In this document: piece by piece, positions 33,379 through 41,744 of the stretch
Layout of the letters: each line of letters starts with the position of its first letter
Numbering within the stretch: the first letter of the stretch is position 1
From: JAEVLT01 sp044598425
GTDB taxonomy: Bacteria; Bacillota; Bacilli; Bacillales; Cytobacillaceae
DNA: 64,000 nt
Direction of reading: 5' to 3'
Assembly (NCBI GenBank): GCA_044598425.1
Contig: CP172536.1
Coordinates: 2,418,001 to 2,482,000 of the forward strand
Notes under the pieces: generated by a model
What the model saw: the letters and a program-made list of their open reading frames with translations, nothing else
Told to the model about the DNA's origin: nothing
The model's database searches: none
Made by a program: the position numbers and the translations under genes

Positions 33379-34298
33379 TAAACCTTCCTCCTTGCTGAGA
33401 GATAGCGGATAATTAAAATAAAGATAAATGAAATAATTAACAAAATTAAGCCCATCGACCAAAGGACATTGTTATCGATGCTCCCGAAAGTAGTATTGCC
33501 CATGTTTAAGGTGATGATGGTTGTTAAAGTTGCCGATGCATCTAAAAGACTGTGTGGAAATTTGCTGACATTCCCAATCACCATCTGAACAGCCAATGCC
33601 TCTCCAAATGCTCTAGCCATCCCAAGAACAATAGCTGTCAAGAGCGAGGGCATGGCGGCTGGAATTAACACTTTCCGAATCGTTTGCCAGCGGGTTGCGC
33701 CGAGTGCATAGGATCCTTCACGAAGTGCTTTTGGAAGAGAAGCTATCGCATCCGTTGCAATTGTCGTAATCGTTGGCAAAATCATAATCGATAAGACGAT
33801 CATCCCGGAAAGCAAGCTAAAGCCCAGACCTCCCACATGATTTCGGATAAATGGAACCAACACTGTAAGCCCGATGAATCCATAAACAACAGATGGAATT
33901 CCCACCAACAGTTCAATAACAGGCTGTAAAACCTTTCTGCCCCATGATGGAGCAATTTCTGTCATAAAAATCGCCGCTCCAATCCCGAGCGGTGCAGCGA
34001 TCAGCGCCGATAAAAAAGTCACAGCAAATGATCCAAAGATAAAAGGCAATGCTCCATATGCTGGTTTTGGCTGATTTGTTGGATTCCAAATCTTGCTGGT
34101 TAAGAATTCAATAAGACTTACACCGTTATTGATAAATGCTTGTAAGCCTTTTTGTCCAATGAAAATTGTAATCGATATTGTTGCAACGATCATGATAATT
34201 GCAGACAAAAAAACAAGGATTTTACCTCTAACTTCGCCATTCATCCAATTTTTTTCAGATTTTAACAATCTGTCTTTTGCAGGAACCAATTTTTCCAT
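33378..34298 (-). CDS. pstC: Phosphate ABC transporter permease PstC
   Basis: Permease partner of PstA, 306 residues, with six membrane helices and the loop ASLPKALREGSYALGATRWQTI. The conserved block LLVGIPSVVYGFIGLTVLVP is present. It lies 74 bases after pstS, and its stop overlaps the pstA start. No terminator is seen between pstS and pstC. Confidence 0.95.
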   Translation of the reverse strand: MEKLVPAKDRLLKSEKNWMNGEVRGKILVFLSAIIMIVATISITIFIGQKGLQAFINNGVSLIEFLTSKIWNPTNQPKPAYGALPFIFGSFAVTFLSALIAAPLGIGAAIFMTEIAPSWGRKVLQPVIELLVGIPSVVYGFIGLTVLVPFIRNHVGGLGFSLLSGMIVLSIMILPTITTIATDAIASLPKALREGSYALGATRWQTIRKVLIPAAMPSLLTAIVLGMARAFGEALAVQMVIGNVSKFPHSLLDASATLTTIITLNMGNTTFGSIDNNVLWSMGLILLIISFIFILIIRYLSARRKV

Positions 34299-34372
34299 AA
34301 AAATTAATACACCCCTAAATTACGTCATAATAGGGTAAATGCTGATGTGCATTTACCCCGTTAATCACAAGC

Positions 34373-35281
34373 TTATTTGTTAATAACTTTTCCAGTAGCA
34401 TCGCGTTCTACTTGCATTTTTGTCACAGGTAAATAACCTTGTTTAGGTAAAATATTCATTTGAACTTCATCACTTGTCATGTAGTCAAGGAATGCTTTTT
34501 CAAGCTCAGTTGGTTCACCCTTTGTATACATGTGCTCGTAAGCCCATACAGGGAATTTTCCTGACTGGATATTTTCAGGAGTTGCTTCAACACCATCGAT
34601 AGACATTGCAGTTACAGAATTGTCAGTGAAGTACGAAAGAGCAAGGTAGCCGATTGCCCCAGGAGTTTCGCTGATAATCTTTTTAACTGTATTTGAAGCA
34701 TCTTCTGTAATTCCTTCAGCAGGTGTTGCGCCATCAAGAGCAAATTTATTAAATACCGCGCGTGTACCAGAAGAATCAGGACGATTTACAAGCGTGATTT
34801 TTTGGTCTGGTCCGCCAAGTTCTTTCCAATTTGTAATTTTGCCAGTAAATACTTTAATTAAATCAGCTTTTTTAATGTCTTTGATGCCAACTTTCGGGTT
34901 AACTGCAGCTGTCATACCAACTACCGCCACTTTATTGTCGACAAGGCCTGAAATATTTTTTTCTTCAGCAAAAACGTCAGAGTTGCCGATTTGAACTGCG
35001 CCTTGGGCAACCTGAGATAAGCCTGTGCCAGATCCTCCGCCGTTTACTTGGATGCTGACTTTCGAATTTTTATTCATAAATTGTTCAGCTGCAGCCGATG
35101 CAAGTGGCTGTAATGCAGTTGAACCAGAAAGGACTAGTGATCCGGAAAGTTCTTTAGTTTGTTTTGCAGGTTCATTTTTCGCCGTGTTCTTATCCGTTGA
35201 AGTTCCGCCTCCACACGCAGCTGCGATTACCATTAAAGCTGCAATGACCATCAGAAGGCTTAATTTCTTAATACTTTTCAT
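34373..35281 (-). CDS. pstS: Phosphate-binding lipoprotein PstS
   Basis: Extracellular phosphate receptor of the Pst importer, 302 residues. The signal peptide ends in a lipobox (IAAACGGG), so it is anchored through a lipidated cysteine near residue 23. Phosphate-site segments include SGSTALQPLA, NGGGSGTGLSQV and RPDSSGTRAVF. It is the first gene of the operon, directly behind a PhoP box. Confidence 0.95.
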   Translation of the reverse strand: MKSIKKLSLLMVIAALMVIAAACGGGTSTDKNTAKNEPAKQTKELSGSLVLSGSTALQPLASAAAEQFMNKNSKVSIQVNGGGSGTGLSQVAQGAVQIGNSDVFAEEKNISGLVDNKVAVVGMTAAVNPKVGIKDIKKADLIKVFTGKITNWKELGGPDQKITLVNRPDSSGTRAVFNKFALDGATPAEGITEDASNTVKKIISETPGAIGYLALSYFTDNSVTAMSIDGVEATPENIQSGKFPVWAYEHMYTKGEPTELEKAFLDYMTSDEVQMNILPKQGYLPVTKMQVERDATGKVINK

Positions 35282-35343
35282 TTCTTTAATTCCCCCTACG
35301 AATTGTGGTTATTTTGTCCTACATTCTTAGCATAATGTTTCAG

Positions 35344-35382
35344 TGTTAACCTAGTTTTAATGAATTGTAAAGGTTTTGTAAA
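35344..35382 (-). promoter_or_regulatory. PhoP box of the pst operon
   Basis: On the minus strand four hexamers, TTTACA, TTTACA, TTAAAA and TTAACA, recur with exact 11-base periodicity (plus-strand positions 35377, 35366, 35355, 35344). A further TTTACA lies at 35398-35403. TT(A/T)ACA repeats at 11-base spacing are the binding pattern of PhoP, which activates pstS under phosphate limitation. A plausible -10 follows about 10 bases downstream. Confidence 0.88.
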
Positions 35383-35460
35383 TACGTGTCGATATTTTGT
35401 AAATCGTGTTTATTTTTAAAGCAATTGGCCCCTGCTTCAATAGTGTTTGCAATACTCCAT

Positions 35461-35493
35461 AAAAAAAATACCTGCCCTTTTTAGACAGGTATA
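35461..35493 (-). terminator. Terminator of pbpA
   Basis: On the minus strand ATACCTGTC pairs with GGCAGGTAT (one mismatch-type wobble), followed by TTTTTTTT, immediately after the stop. Confidence 0.85.
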
Positions 35494-35500
35494 CGAATTA

Positions 35501-37666
35501 TTATTGTCCCGGTGCTGGCTGTTGCTGGTTATTGGGATTAGGGCTTTGAGTGTTTACTGGCTGCTCAGGGGTTGCAACATCCTGATTCGCTTGGCGTCGC
35601 TGTTTTTTTAGGTTAAAATAGGCATCCAGTACTCTTCTGCCGATGATATCGTTTGTACTGCGCCCATTAGCACTCTGATAGGCCCATGGAACGAGAACAG
35701 CCATGGCAACCTCTGGATTATCGGATGGAGCATAGCCGATTAAACTAAGGTTCATAACTTCTGGAGGCTGTTTGCCGAACTTCTTGCGTTCAGGTCCGTC
35801 GTAGAATGCCTGGGCGGTCCCTGTTTTTCCGGCAGGGCTATAGTCAACTCCTTGGAAATAGCTGTACGCCGTACCACCCGGTTCCTGCATAACCATTTTG
35901 AATCCCTGCTGCACGCGTTTGATCCAATCATCTTGCATATCAATTTTGTTTATAATTTTCGGTTCGATTTCCTGAATGATCGGCCCCATTGTGGTGTTAT
36001 TCATTACAGGCTGGCGGATTTCTTTCACAATATGAGGTGCCACCCGATAACCGCCATTTGCGATCGTTGAAACATATTGAGCAAGCTGCATCGTCGTATA
36101 CGTATCATACTGGCCGATTGCAAGATCCAATAGCAAACCCGGTTTTCTAAGAGCACCCTTATACCCCGTTGTCTCATTTGGCAGGTCAATCCCCGTCAAG
36201 GAGCCTAACCCAAACTGGCTGAACGACTGGCGCATTGTATCGAAGGTGTCTAGGTTGAGCGGAAGAGGTCCGTTTGGTACATAGCGGCCTCCAGCCATTG
36301 CGATCACAGTTTTCCACATATAAACGTTCGATGAAACTTTCAGCGCGGTCAAATCATTGATCATTCCAAAAGTTTTGTACGATTTCTTTATTGGTGTATT
36401 TTTGATCACTAAAGGTTCATCAAGCTGCGATGACCCTGGCTTAATAGCACCTGTTTTGTAGCCGGTTAAAACCGTGGCGCCTTTTACAGCAGAACCAACA
36501 TTATAGGATGTCGTAATATTGCCGAGAGCAAAATCACGCATTTCAGGCTTTCCCGTCTGTTCATTTTTCGCAATTTGCTTGCCTGCCATTGTTAAGATTT
36601 CACCAGTATGCGGATTCATCAAAACAACAAAAGCACGGTCAAGCAGGGCAGAATTGGGTCCGGCTTTTGCTTTCCAGAGTTCGTCCTCAATGATATTCTC
36701 GACCTGCTGCTGCAAGTCCATGTCGATGGTCAAAACAAGATCATCGCCTCGCTGCCCATTGGAAACAACCTTTGTGGATAAAATATTTCCCGCCTTATCG
36801 GTCACATTTTTTACTTTTTCCTTTTGTCCCTGCAGAACATCTTCATATTGCATTTCGATATAGCTTTTCCCGACGCGGTCATTTCGGCTGTAGCCTTTCG
36901 CAAGGTATTGGTCGAGCTGTTCTTTTGGAATGCCTTGATCGGACGAAGTGACATTGCCTAAAACCGTTTTAAGCGTATTCCCAAAAGCATAGGATCGCTC
37001 CCAATCCGTAGTTGTATCAATTCCTGGCAGCTTATCAAGATTCTCGCTGACAACAGCAAACTCTTCCGGGGAAACATCTTTATTTTTGACAATTTGCGGT
37101 GTCAGCGCATAACCGCTGTTAAATTGGCGGAAAATGGCAAGCGTTTTTAATTCTTCCGTTGAAAAGCTATTCAGTTCATCAACTGTTATGCGTTTTAATT
37201 GAAGCTGATAGATTTCTTGATCGGTCAGCTTTTTCTGCTTGTACTTCTCCCATTCCTGCTTGGTAATCTTTGCTTTTGCTTTATCGGGATTTTTTAAAAT
37301 CCAAAAATCTTTTTTATCCCGCTCACGAATTTTACTTGTATCAATATTGATCAATTTAGCTAGCTTTTCTGCTGTCAACAGCATTTCTTTTTGGTCTGCA
37401 TTTTGTTTTTTTGTGTACGTGATTGCATTTAACGGTGTATTATCGACAATGATTTTCCCGTTGCGGTCAAACATTTTTCCTCTCGGTACGGAATTATTCA
37501 CCGTAACATCTTCTGTTCTCTGAATTTCCCGCTTAAAATCGTCCCCATAGACAATCTGGACAACCCCAAGCCTTAAAATCAGCACGGAAAATAAAATAAA
37601 CACAACAAAAAACAACATATTTAAGCGAAAAGGGACATGCGTCTTCTTTTTTTTCTTTTTATTCAA
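35501..37666 (-). CDS. pbpA: Class B penicillin-binding protein PBP2A
   Basis: D,D-transpeptidase of 721 residues. It has a basic N-terminus, one membrane anchor (LNMLFFVVFILFSVLILRL), a dimerisation domain and a C-terminal transpeptidase domain with SxxK (GSAVKG), SxN (SSNVY) and KTG (PAGKTGTAQ). The tail is rich in Pro, Asn and Gln (about the last 30 residues). It cross-links peptidoglycan at the outer face of the membrane. In B. subtilis PBP2A supports cylindrical growth and spore outgrowth. It is a single gene between pstS and yqgE, in conserved order. Confidence 0.92.
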   Translation of the reverse strand: MNKKKKKKTHVPFRLNMLFFVVFILFSVLILRLGVVQIVYGDDFKREIQRTEDVTVNNSVPRGKMFDRNGKIIVDNTPLNAITYTKKQNADQKEMLLTAEKLAKLINIDTSKIRERDKKDFWILKNPDKAKAKITKQEWEKYKQKKLTDQEIYQLQLKRITVDELNSFSTEELKTLAIFRQFNSGYALTPQIVKNKDVSPEEFAVVSENLDKLPGIDTTTDWERSYAFGNTLKTVLGNVTSSDQGIPKEQLDQYLAKGYSRNDRVGKSYIEMQYEDVLQGQKEKVKNVTDKAGNILSTKVVSNGQRGDDLVLTIDMDLQQQVENIIEDELWKAKAGPNSALLDRAFVVLMNPHTGEILTMAGKQIAKNEQTGKPEMRDFALGNITTSYNVGSAVKGATVLTGYKTGAIKPGSSQLDEPLVIKNTPIKKSYKTFGMINDLTALKVSSNVYMWKTVIAMAGGRYVPNGPLPLNLDTFDTMRQSFSQFGLGSLTGIDLPNETTGYKGALRKPGLLLDLAIGQYDTYTTMQLAQYVSTIANGGYRVAPHIVKEIRQPVMNNTTMGPIIQEIEPKIINKIDMQDDWIKRVQQGFKMVMQEPGGTAYSYFQGVDYSPAGKTGTAQAFYDGPERKKFGKQPPEVMNLSLIGYAPSDNPEVAMAVLVPWAYQSANGRSTNDIIGRRVLDAYFNLKKQRRQANQDVATPEQPVNTQSPNPNNQQQPAPGQ

Positions 37667-37758
37667 CTGACAATCACACTTCCTTTATGGGTCTCACATA
37701 GACATATTTTATAAGAAATCTTCTATTTTGGCTATGAGGAACCCTTACCAATTTTAAA

Positions 37759-37799
37759 AAGAGGATCCCTTAAAAAGCGGCTTTTTAGGATATCCTCTT
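37759..37799 (-). repeat. Long inverted repeat upstream of pbpA
   Basis: AAGAGGATCCCTTAAAAAGC and GCTTTTTAGGATATCCTCTT are complementary at 18 of 20 positions with almost no loop. On the minus strand the hairpin is followed by TTTTTAAAAT, so it could act as a second terminator for the upstream MFS gene. Confidence 0.6.
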
Positions 37800-37954
37800 C
37801 AATATAGCAAGGTAAAGTTTTGTTTTGCTGTGTACCACTATTTCCTTTTAAATCGAAATAAGCTTAAACGTTTAATCAAGGAATAAAAATGGCTTTTTTT
37901 ACCCCCAACTATATATTAATGATAATTACAAAAAATTCCTACCCCTATTCCAAA

Positions 37955-37992
37955 AAATGAAAAAATAAAACCCATTCGTTTGAATTGGGTTT
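37955..37992 (-). terminator. Terminator of the MFS gene
   Basis: On the minus strand AAACCCAATTC-AAAC-GAATGGGTTT is followed by TATTTTTTC. It lies 24 bases after the stop. Confidence 0.82.
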
Positions 37993-38015
37993 ATTTCTGC
38001 TTTATTACAGTTTAT

Positions 38016-39245
38016 TTATGATGGATTGTTCGCCGATTGAAGGTGAACGCGCTTGATAAACCAATAAATACATGTATGTCCTGCCCCTAATATAAGCAGA
38101 AGGATCGGAATGCTTTTCTGTTCGTTAAACAAGCTAATGGCCATTAAAAAGACAAGGATAGAGACGATCCGGCCGACATTTAGGAAAATTTCCCGAACGA
38201 CAATATATTCAATCCGCATTTCCGCTGCCTTCCATCCCGTTCCAATGACATCATACGTGGTCGAAATGTATGGGACAAGTAGAATAGGATAGGCGATAGC
38301 AATCAGCGCTGCATATAACATCAGCTTTACATAATTTACATCCCAAATAATCAACAAAATCGCTGCATAAAGAATAAGGCCCCCAATCAAAATCGCCTTT
38401 TTCCGCTTATGTTTCGTAATTAGCCGGGAAGCTGCATAATAGGCAATAAAGGAAATCCCCGAATTAATCAATCCATACGTGCCTAGCGCCATTTCACTCC
38501 CCGTTGATATAAAAACAAAAACCGATATCACAAAAATAAACGTCCCTTCTCTTAATCCTTGAAAAAAGTGTGCGTTTGTAATGAGGCGCCAATTTTCATT
38601 ATGTTTCCGCTCCTGCAAAATCCGGGTGAAACAATACTTGCCATTTGCCGGCCGAGGTTTTAAAGAAAAGCTCAATAAAACAGCGAGAGCAAATAATGTT
38701 AACGATAACCCGAAAACAACGGTATAACCAGTAAATTTTTCGAGCCTTGTTATAATAATTCCCGCCGCAATCGGACCAATCATCCCGCCTACGGATGAAA
38801 GAATGCCTAGAAAGCCATTGAAAAAATCCCTTGTTTCCGGCTCGGTAATTTCAAAGGTCAGCACATTATAGGCAAGCCAGTAAAATCCATAGCCAATCCC
38901 AAGAAAACTTCCCAATAGCAGCAAAAATTTGGAGGCATGGGTGCCGGTAAGCAATACCATTACGTAAAAAAGTGCGAGAAAGATTACCCCGATCCTGAGG
39001 ACGATGACCCGATCCACCTTTTTAGCCCATCTCCCCGCTAAAATAAACGTCAGCGGCTGTAAAACGACAATGGCTAAATTATATAGAGCTAAATCCGAAA
39101 ATTCTCCTGTTTGCTTCCATAAATAAATGTTCACAAATGTATTGGACAATGCCACACTAAGCGAATAAAGCCCGCCGATAACAAGCAGCAGCAGCAAATC
39201 CTTTGTTAATTCAACATCTCCAAGCAGTTTAAATTTTTTTGCCAT
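38016..39245 (-). CDS. yqgE: MFS transporter YqgE
   Basis: A 409-residue polytopic membrane protein with about twelve helices. The loop between helices 2 and 3 carries a major-facilitator-type pattern (AGRWAKKVDRVIVLRIG). Position between pbpA and sodA matches yqgE of B. subtilis. Substrate unknown; an efflux role is possible. The N-terminus lacks a signal peptide. Confidence 0.85.
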   Translation of the reverse strand: MAKKFKLLGDVELTKDLLLLLVIGGLYSLSVALSNTFVNIYLWKQTGEFSDLALYNLAIVVLQPLTFILAGRWAKKVDRVIVLRIGVIFLALFYVMVLLTGTHASKFLLLLGSFLGIGYGFYWLAYNVLTFEITEPETRDFFNGFLGILSSVGGMIGPIAAGIIITRLEKFTGYTVVFGLSLTLFALAVLLSFSLKPRPANGKYCFTRILQERKHNENWRLITNAHFFQGLREGTFIFVISVFVFISTGSEMALGTYGLINSGISFIAYYAASRLITKHKRKKAILIGGLILYAAILLIIWDVNYVKLMLYAALIAIAYPILLVPYISTTYDVIGTGWKAAEMRIEYIVVREIFLNVGRIVSILVFLMAISLFNEQKSIPILLLILGAGHTCIYWFIKRVHLQSANNPS

Positions 39246-39321
39246 AACGACTCCCCTTTTTCATAAGGGTAGTCTTTAACAAGGATACAATTCTTATTCG
39301 GATTGTTTCGCTTTCCAAACA

Positions 39322-39352
39322 GAAAAGACAGCCCCGACGGCTGTCTTTTCTG
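39322..39352. terminator. Terminator of sodA
   Basis: AAAAGACAGCC pairs with GGCTGTCTTTT around a short loop, with T-rich tails on both strands. It lies downstream of sodA and of the short family-A repeat. Confidence 0.8.
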
Positions 39353-39391
39353 TTTTTTATTATACTATCAAATTTATATCTGCACTGCGAG

Positions 39392-39440
39392 AACTGTCTA
39401 GCGCAAGCGTCGATGACCAAGGGCGCTTGCGCTTTTCTTA
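39392..39440 (-). repeat. Interspersed folded repeat, family A, short copy
   Basis: On the minus strand it reads TAAGAAAAGCGCAAGCGCCC, continues TTGGTCATCGACG (33 bases identical to the copy at 26943), then skips the central hairpin and ends GCTAGACAGTT as the full copy does. It begins right after the sodA stop codon. The inner part looks deleted. Confidence 0.8.
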
Positions 39441-40049
39441 TTATTTCGCTGCAGAATAGCGTTTTGCTACTTCATCCCAGTTAACAACATTCCAGAAAGA
39501 ATTGATGTATTCAGGACGACGGTTTTGGTATTTTAAGTAGTATGCATGCTCCCAAACATCAAGGCCAAGAATTGGTGTTTTCCCTTCCATTAATGGAGAG
39601 TCTTGATTTGGAGTGCTTGTTACTTCCAATTCGCCGTTATTAACTGCAAGCCAAGCCCAGCCTGAACCGAAGCGAGTAGTTGCTGCTTTTGTAAATTCTT
39701 CTTTAAAATCTGCAAAGCTGCCAAATTTTTTGTTGATAGCGTCAGCTAATTCGCCAGTTGGCTCACCGCCGCCATTTGGAGAAAGAAGCTGCCAGAACAA
39801 TGCATGGTTAGCGTGACCGCCGCCATTATTTCTTACTGCCGTACGAACGGATTCAGGAACAGCATTAAGGTTTGAAATTACTTCTTCAACAGTTTTGCCA
39901 AGAAGCTCTTCATTTCCTTGCAATGCGTTGTTTAAGTTTGTTACATACGTATTGTGGTGTTTCGTGTGGTGAATGTTCATTGTTTCCTTATCAATATGAG
40001 GTTCAAGTGCGTCGTAAGCATAAGGTAATTGTGGTAATTCAAATGCCAT
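39441..40049 (-). CDS. sodA: Superoxide dismutase (Mn/Fe type)
   Basis: A 202-residue superoxide dismutase that disproportionates superoxide in the cytoplasm. Metal ligands are visible: His in MNIHHTKHHNTYV, His in NHALFWQLL, and Asp and His in LDVWEHAYYLKYQ. The QDSPLM and GSGWAWL segments fit the Mn-type. The ATG at 40049 lies 9 bases after AGGAGG; an earlier ATG touches that site. Two tandem palindromes upstream suggest control by a Fur/PerR-type regulator. Confidence 0.95.
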   Translation of the reverse strand: MAFELPQLPYAYDALEPHIDKETMNIHHTKHHNTYVTNLNNALQGNEELLGKTVEEVISNLNAVPESVRTAVRNNGGGHANHALFWQLLSPNGGGEPTGELADAINKKFGSFADFKEEFTKAATTRFGSGWAWLAVNNGELEVTSTPNQDSPLMEGKTPILGLDVWEHAYYLKYQNRRPEYINSFWNVVNWDEVAKRYSAAK

Positions 40050-40383
40050 TTTTTCCATCCTCCTATGTAATTCATTTTACTAATAGCTTTAGAATCGTTC
40101 TGATATTAGAATGGTTCTAATGCCTTTCTCCTTAAGATTACCAAAGAGAGATCATCGTTTCAAATAAAACGCATTATTTCACCTTAAATACATTTTCCTC
40201 ATTTCAAGATTTTATATATAAAGCATATCAAAAATTCAATAAATTGTCATGATTCCCAAACCCCTCGTCCTGTCAACGATTTTTGTCATAGCGACAGCTG
40301 ATTTATCCAATTGATGCAAAACCTCTATTGACATGTTGTTTATAATTTCATTTAATCAAACTGAAGGGATGAAGGGAGTGGCG
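40050..40383. other. Divergent intergenic region between sodA and the Fnr-type gene
   Basis: Besides the tandem palindromes at 40089-40121, this 334-base gap must hold the promoters of both genes. I see no TGTGA-type Fnr/Crp site and no RNA motif. Confidence 0.5.
40089..40121 (-). promoter_or_regulatory. Tandem Fur/PerR-like boxes upstream of sodA
   Basis: TTAGAATCGTTCTGA (40089-40103) and TTAGAATGGTTCTAA (40106-40120) are two near-identical 15-base palindromes, 17 bases apart. The second extends to a 17-base perfect palindrome, ATTAGAATGGTTCTAAT. They match the PerR box TTATAATNATTATAA at about 10-11 of 14 fixed positions. They lie 40-70 bases before the sodA start, where a promoter would be. 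Confidence 0.55.
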
Positions 40384-41082
40384 ATGATGCAGAGAAACAG
40401 CTTTTCTTTATTTCAACAGCTTGAACAGTTTTTTAAAAGTGAAGAGCAGGTTCAGAAGGTCCGCGCCGGTACCGTACTATTTCAGGAAAAAGAACCTGTA
40501 GAATACATATATATTTTGCTTGACGGTAGTATTTCAATTGGCAGAGTGCATATGAGAGGCAAAGAATTCATTTTAAAAATTATTAAAAGCCCTGATTTGC
40601 TTGTGGAGTATCAAGTTTTTAAATCAAATCCCCATTATCACTTCTATGCCAAAACTCTCTCTGATTGTGAAATGTTAAAAATCAACAAAGAAAAATTTGA
40701 AGAATTTATTAAAAATGATCCCGATGCCATGGAAGCTTTCGCAAGCTTTTTAAGTGTATGCTATTTAAAAGCGCAAATGAAATGCCAGGATTTGATTATG
40801 AATGGAAAAAAAGGCGGCCTTTATTCAATCCTAATTCGCCTATGCCACTCATACGGGGTCATGACTGAGGATGGAATATTAATTGATGTGCCGCTTACTC
40901 ATCAGGAATTGGCCAATCTAACTTACGGAACGCGCGAGGTCATTCAGCGGACTTTAAAAGAATTACGGGAACAAAATATCATTTCCTATAACCAGCAAAA
41001 ATTCACAGTAAAAAATTTAACTTTTTTAAAAAAAGAAGTAGATTGTCAAAATTGCCCTTATGAGGTTTGCGGATTAAACTAA
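40384..41082 (+). CDS. Crp/Fnr-family regulator with Fnr-type iron-sulfur ligands
   Basis: A 232-residue regulator with an N-terminal cyclic-nucleotide-binding-type beta roll (about 15-110), a dimer helix and a winged helix (THQELANLTYGTREVIQRTLKEL). The C-terminus has C221-x2-C224-x4-C229 (DCQNCPYEVC), and D136 precedes MNGKKGG. That matches the three Cys and one Asp that hold the [4Fe-4S] cluster in B. subtilis Fnr, with the same tail. It should act as an oxygen-responsive activator. The ATG at 40384 (or 40387) has GGGAG before it. It is divergent from sodA, not beside nar genes as in B. subtilis. Confidence 0.82.
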   Translation: MMQRNSFSLFQQLEQFFKSEEQVQKVRAGTVLFQEKEPVEYIYILLDGSISIGRVHMRGKEFILKIIKSPDLLVEYQVFKSNPHYHFYAKTLSDCEMLKINKEKFEEFIKNDPDAMEAFASFLSVCYLKAQMKCQDLIMNGKKGGLYSILIRLCHSYGVMTEDGILIDVPLTHQELANLTYGTREVIQRTLKELREQNIISYNQQKFTVKNLTFLKKEVDCQNCPYEVCGLN

Positions 41083-41091
41083 TCACTTCAT

Positions 41092-41125
41092 GAAACAGCC
41101 ATGGGAAATTCCCCTGGCTGTTTCC
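41092..41125. terminator. Bidirectional hairpin between the Fnr-type gene and yqgC
   Basis: GAAACAGCC (41092-41100) pairs with GGCTGTTTC (41116-41124), with an inner GGG/CCC. The T-run is short, but the convergent genes need a terminator here. Confidence 0.6.
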
Positions 41126-41126
41126 G

Positions 41127-41609
41127 TTAGAGAACCATCCAAAAAAAATAACCAATCATGATTAGCTGAATAAGAATTTTCGCAAGGACGCTGGTAACAA
41201 AACCAATGACTGAACCAAAGCCCACTTTCAGACTTTCCATTATACTTCGTTTATGGGCAATCCTTTCAGCGAGTGCTGCCCCAATGAACGGCCCAAGAAT
41301 GATGCCAACAACCGGAATGACAAATGGCCCGAGAATAATGCCGATTGTGCTTCCCCACATCCCCGCCTTCGTGCCGCCGTATTTTTTAACACCCACTAAG
41401 TTGGCAATCGTATCGGCGCCGAACAGCAGCGCAAAAAAGAAAGCCTCAATCACCCAGAAAAGCCAATGAAGGGACCCGAATCCAAAAAATACTCCATACA
41501 ATAAAAATCCTCCAAGTAGAAAGAGTGCACCGGGAAGAATCGGGTAAACAATCCCGACAAATGAAAGCACAAATAAAACTGCGATGATGCCCCAATAAAG
41601 AGTGCTCAT
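41127..41609 (-). CDS. yqgC: DUF456 membrane protein YqgC
   Basis: A 160-residue membrane protein with about four hydrophobic segments and a glycine-rich middle (GTKAGMWGSTIGIILGPFVIPVVGIILGPFIGAALAE) typical of DUF456. It matches YqgC of B. subtilis by position near sodA. Function is unknown. Confidence 0.87.
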   Translation of the reverse strand: MSTLYWGIIAVLFVLSFVGIVYPILPGALFLLGGFLLYGVFFGFGSLHWLFWVIEAFFFALLFGADTIANLVGVKKYGGTKAGMWGSTIGIILGPFVIPVVGIILGPFIGAALAERIAHKRSIMESLKVGFGSVIGFVTSVLAKILIQLIMIGYFFWMVL

Positions 41610-41744
41610 AAACTGCCTCCACTCATTTTCTAATTATTATGAAAAGCTGACGCAACGATGTAAAATAGAAGTTGACCAAGGAATACTTATCCTATACCCT
41701 AGATAGAGCGATTAAAATGGATGAATTGACAAAGGATGATTACA

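Larger units (their letters stand above)
37667..38015. other. Intergenic region between pbpA and the MFS gene
   Basis: It contains the MFS terminator (37955-37992) and a near-perfect 41-base inverted repeat (37759-37799), and must hold the pbpA promoter, which I cannot place. The rest is AT-rich with no recognisable gene. Confidence 0.5.
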
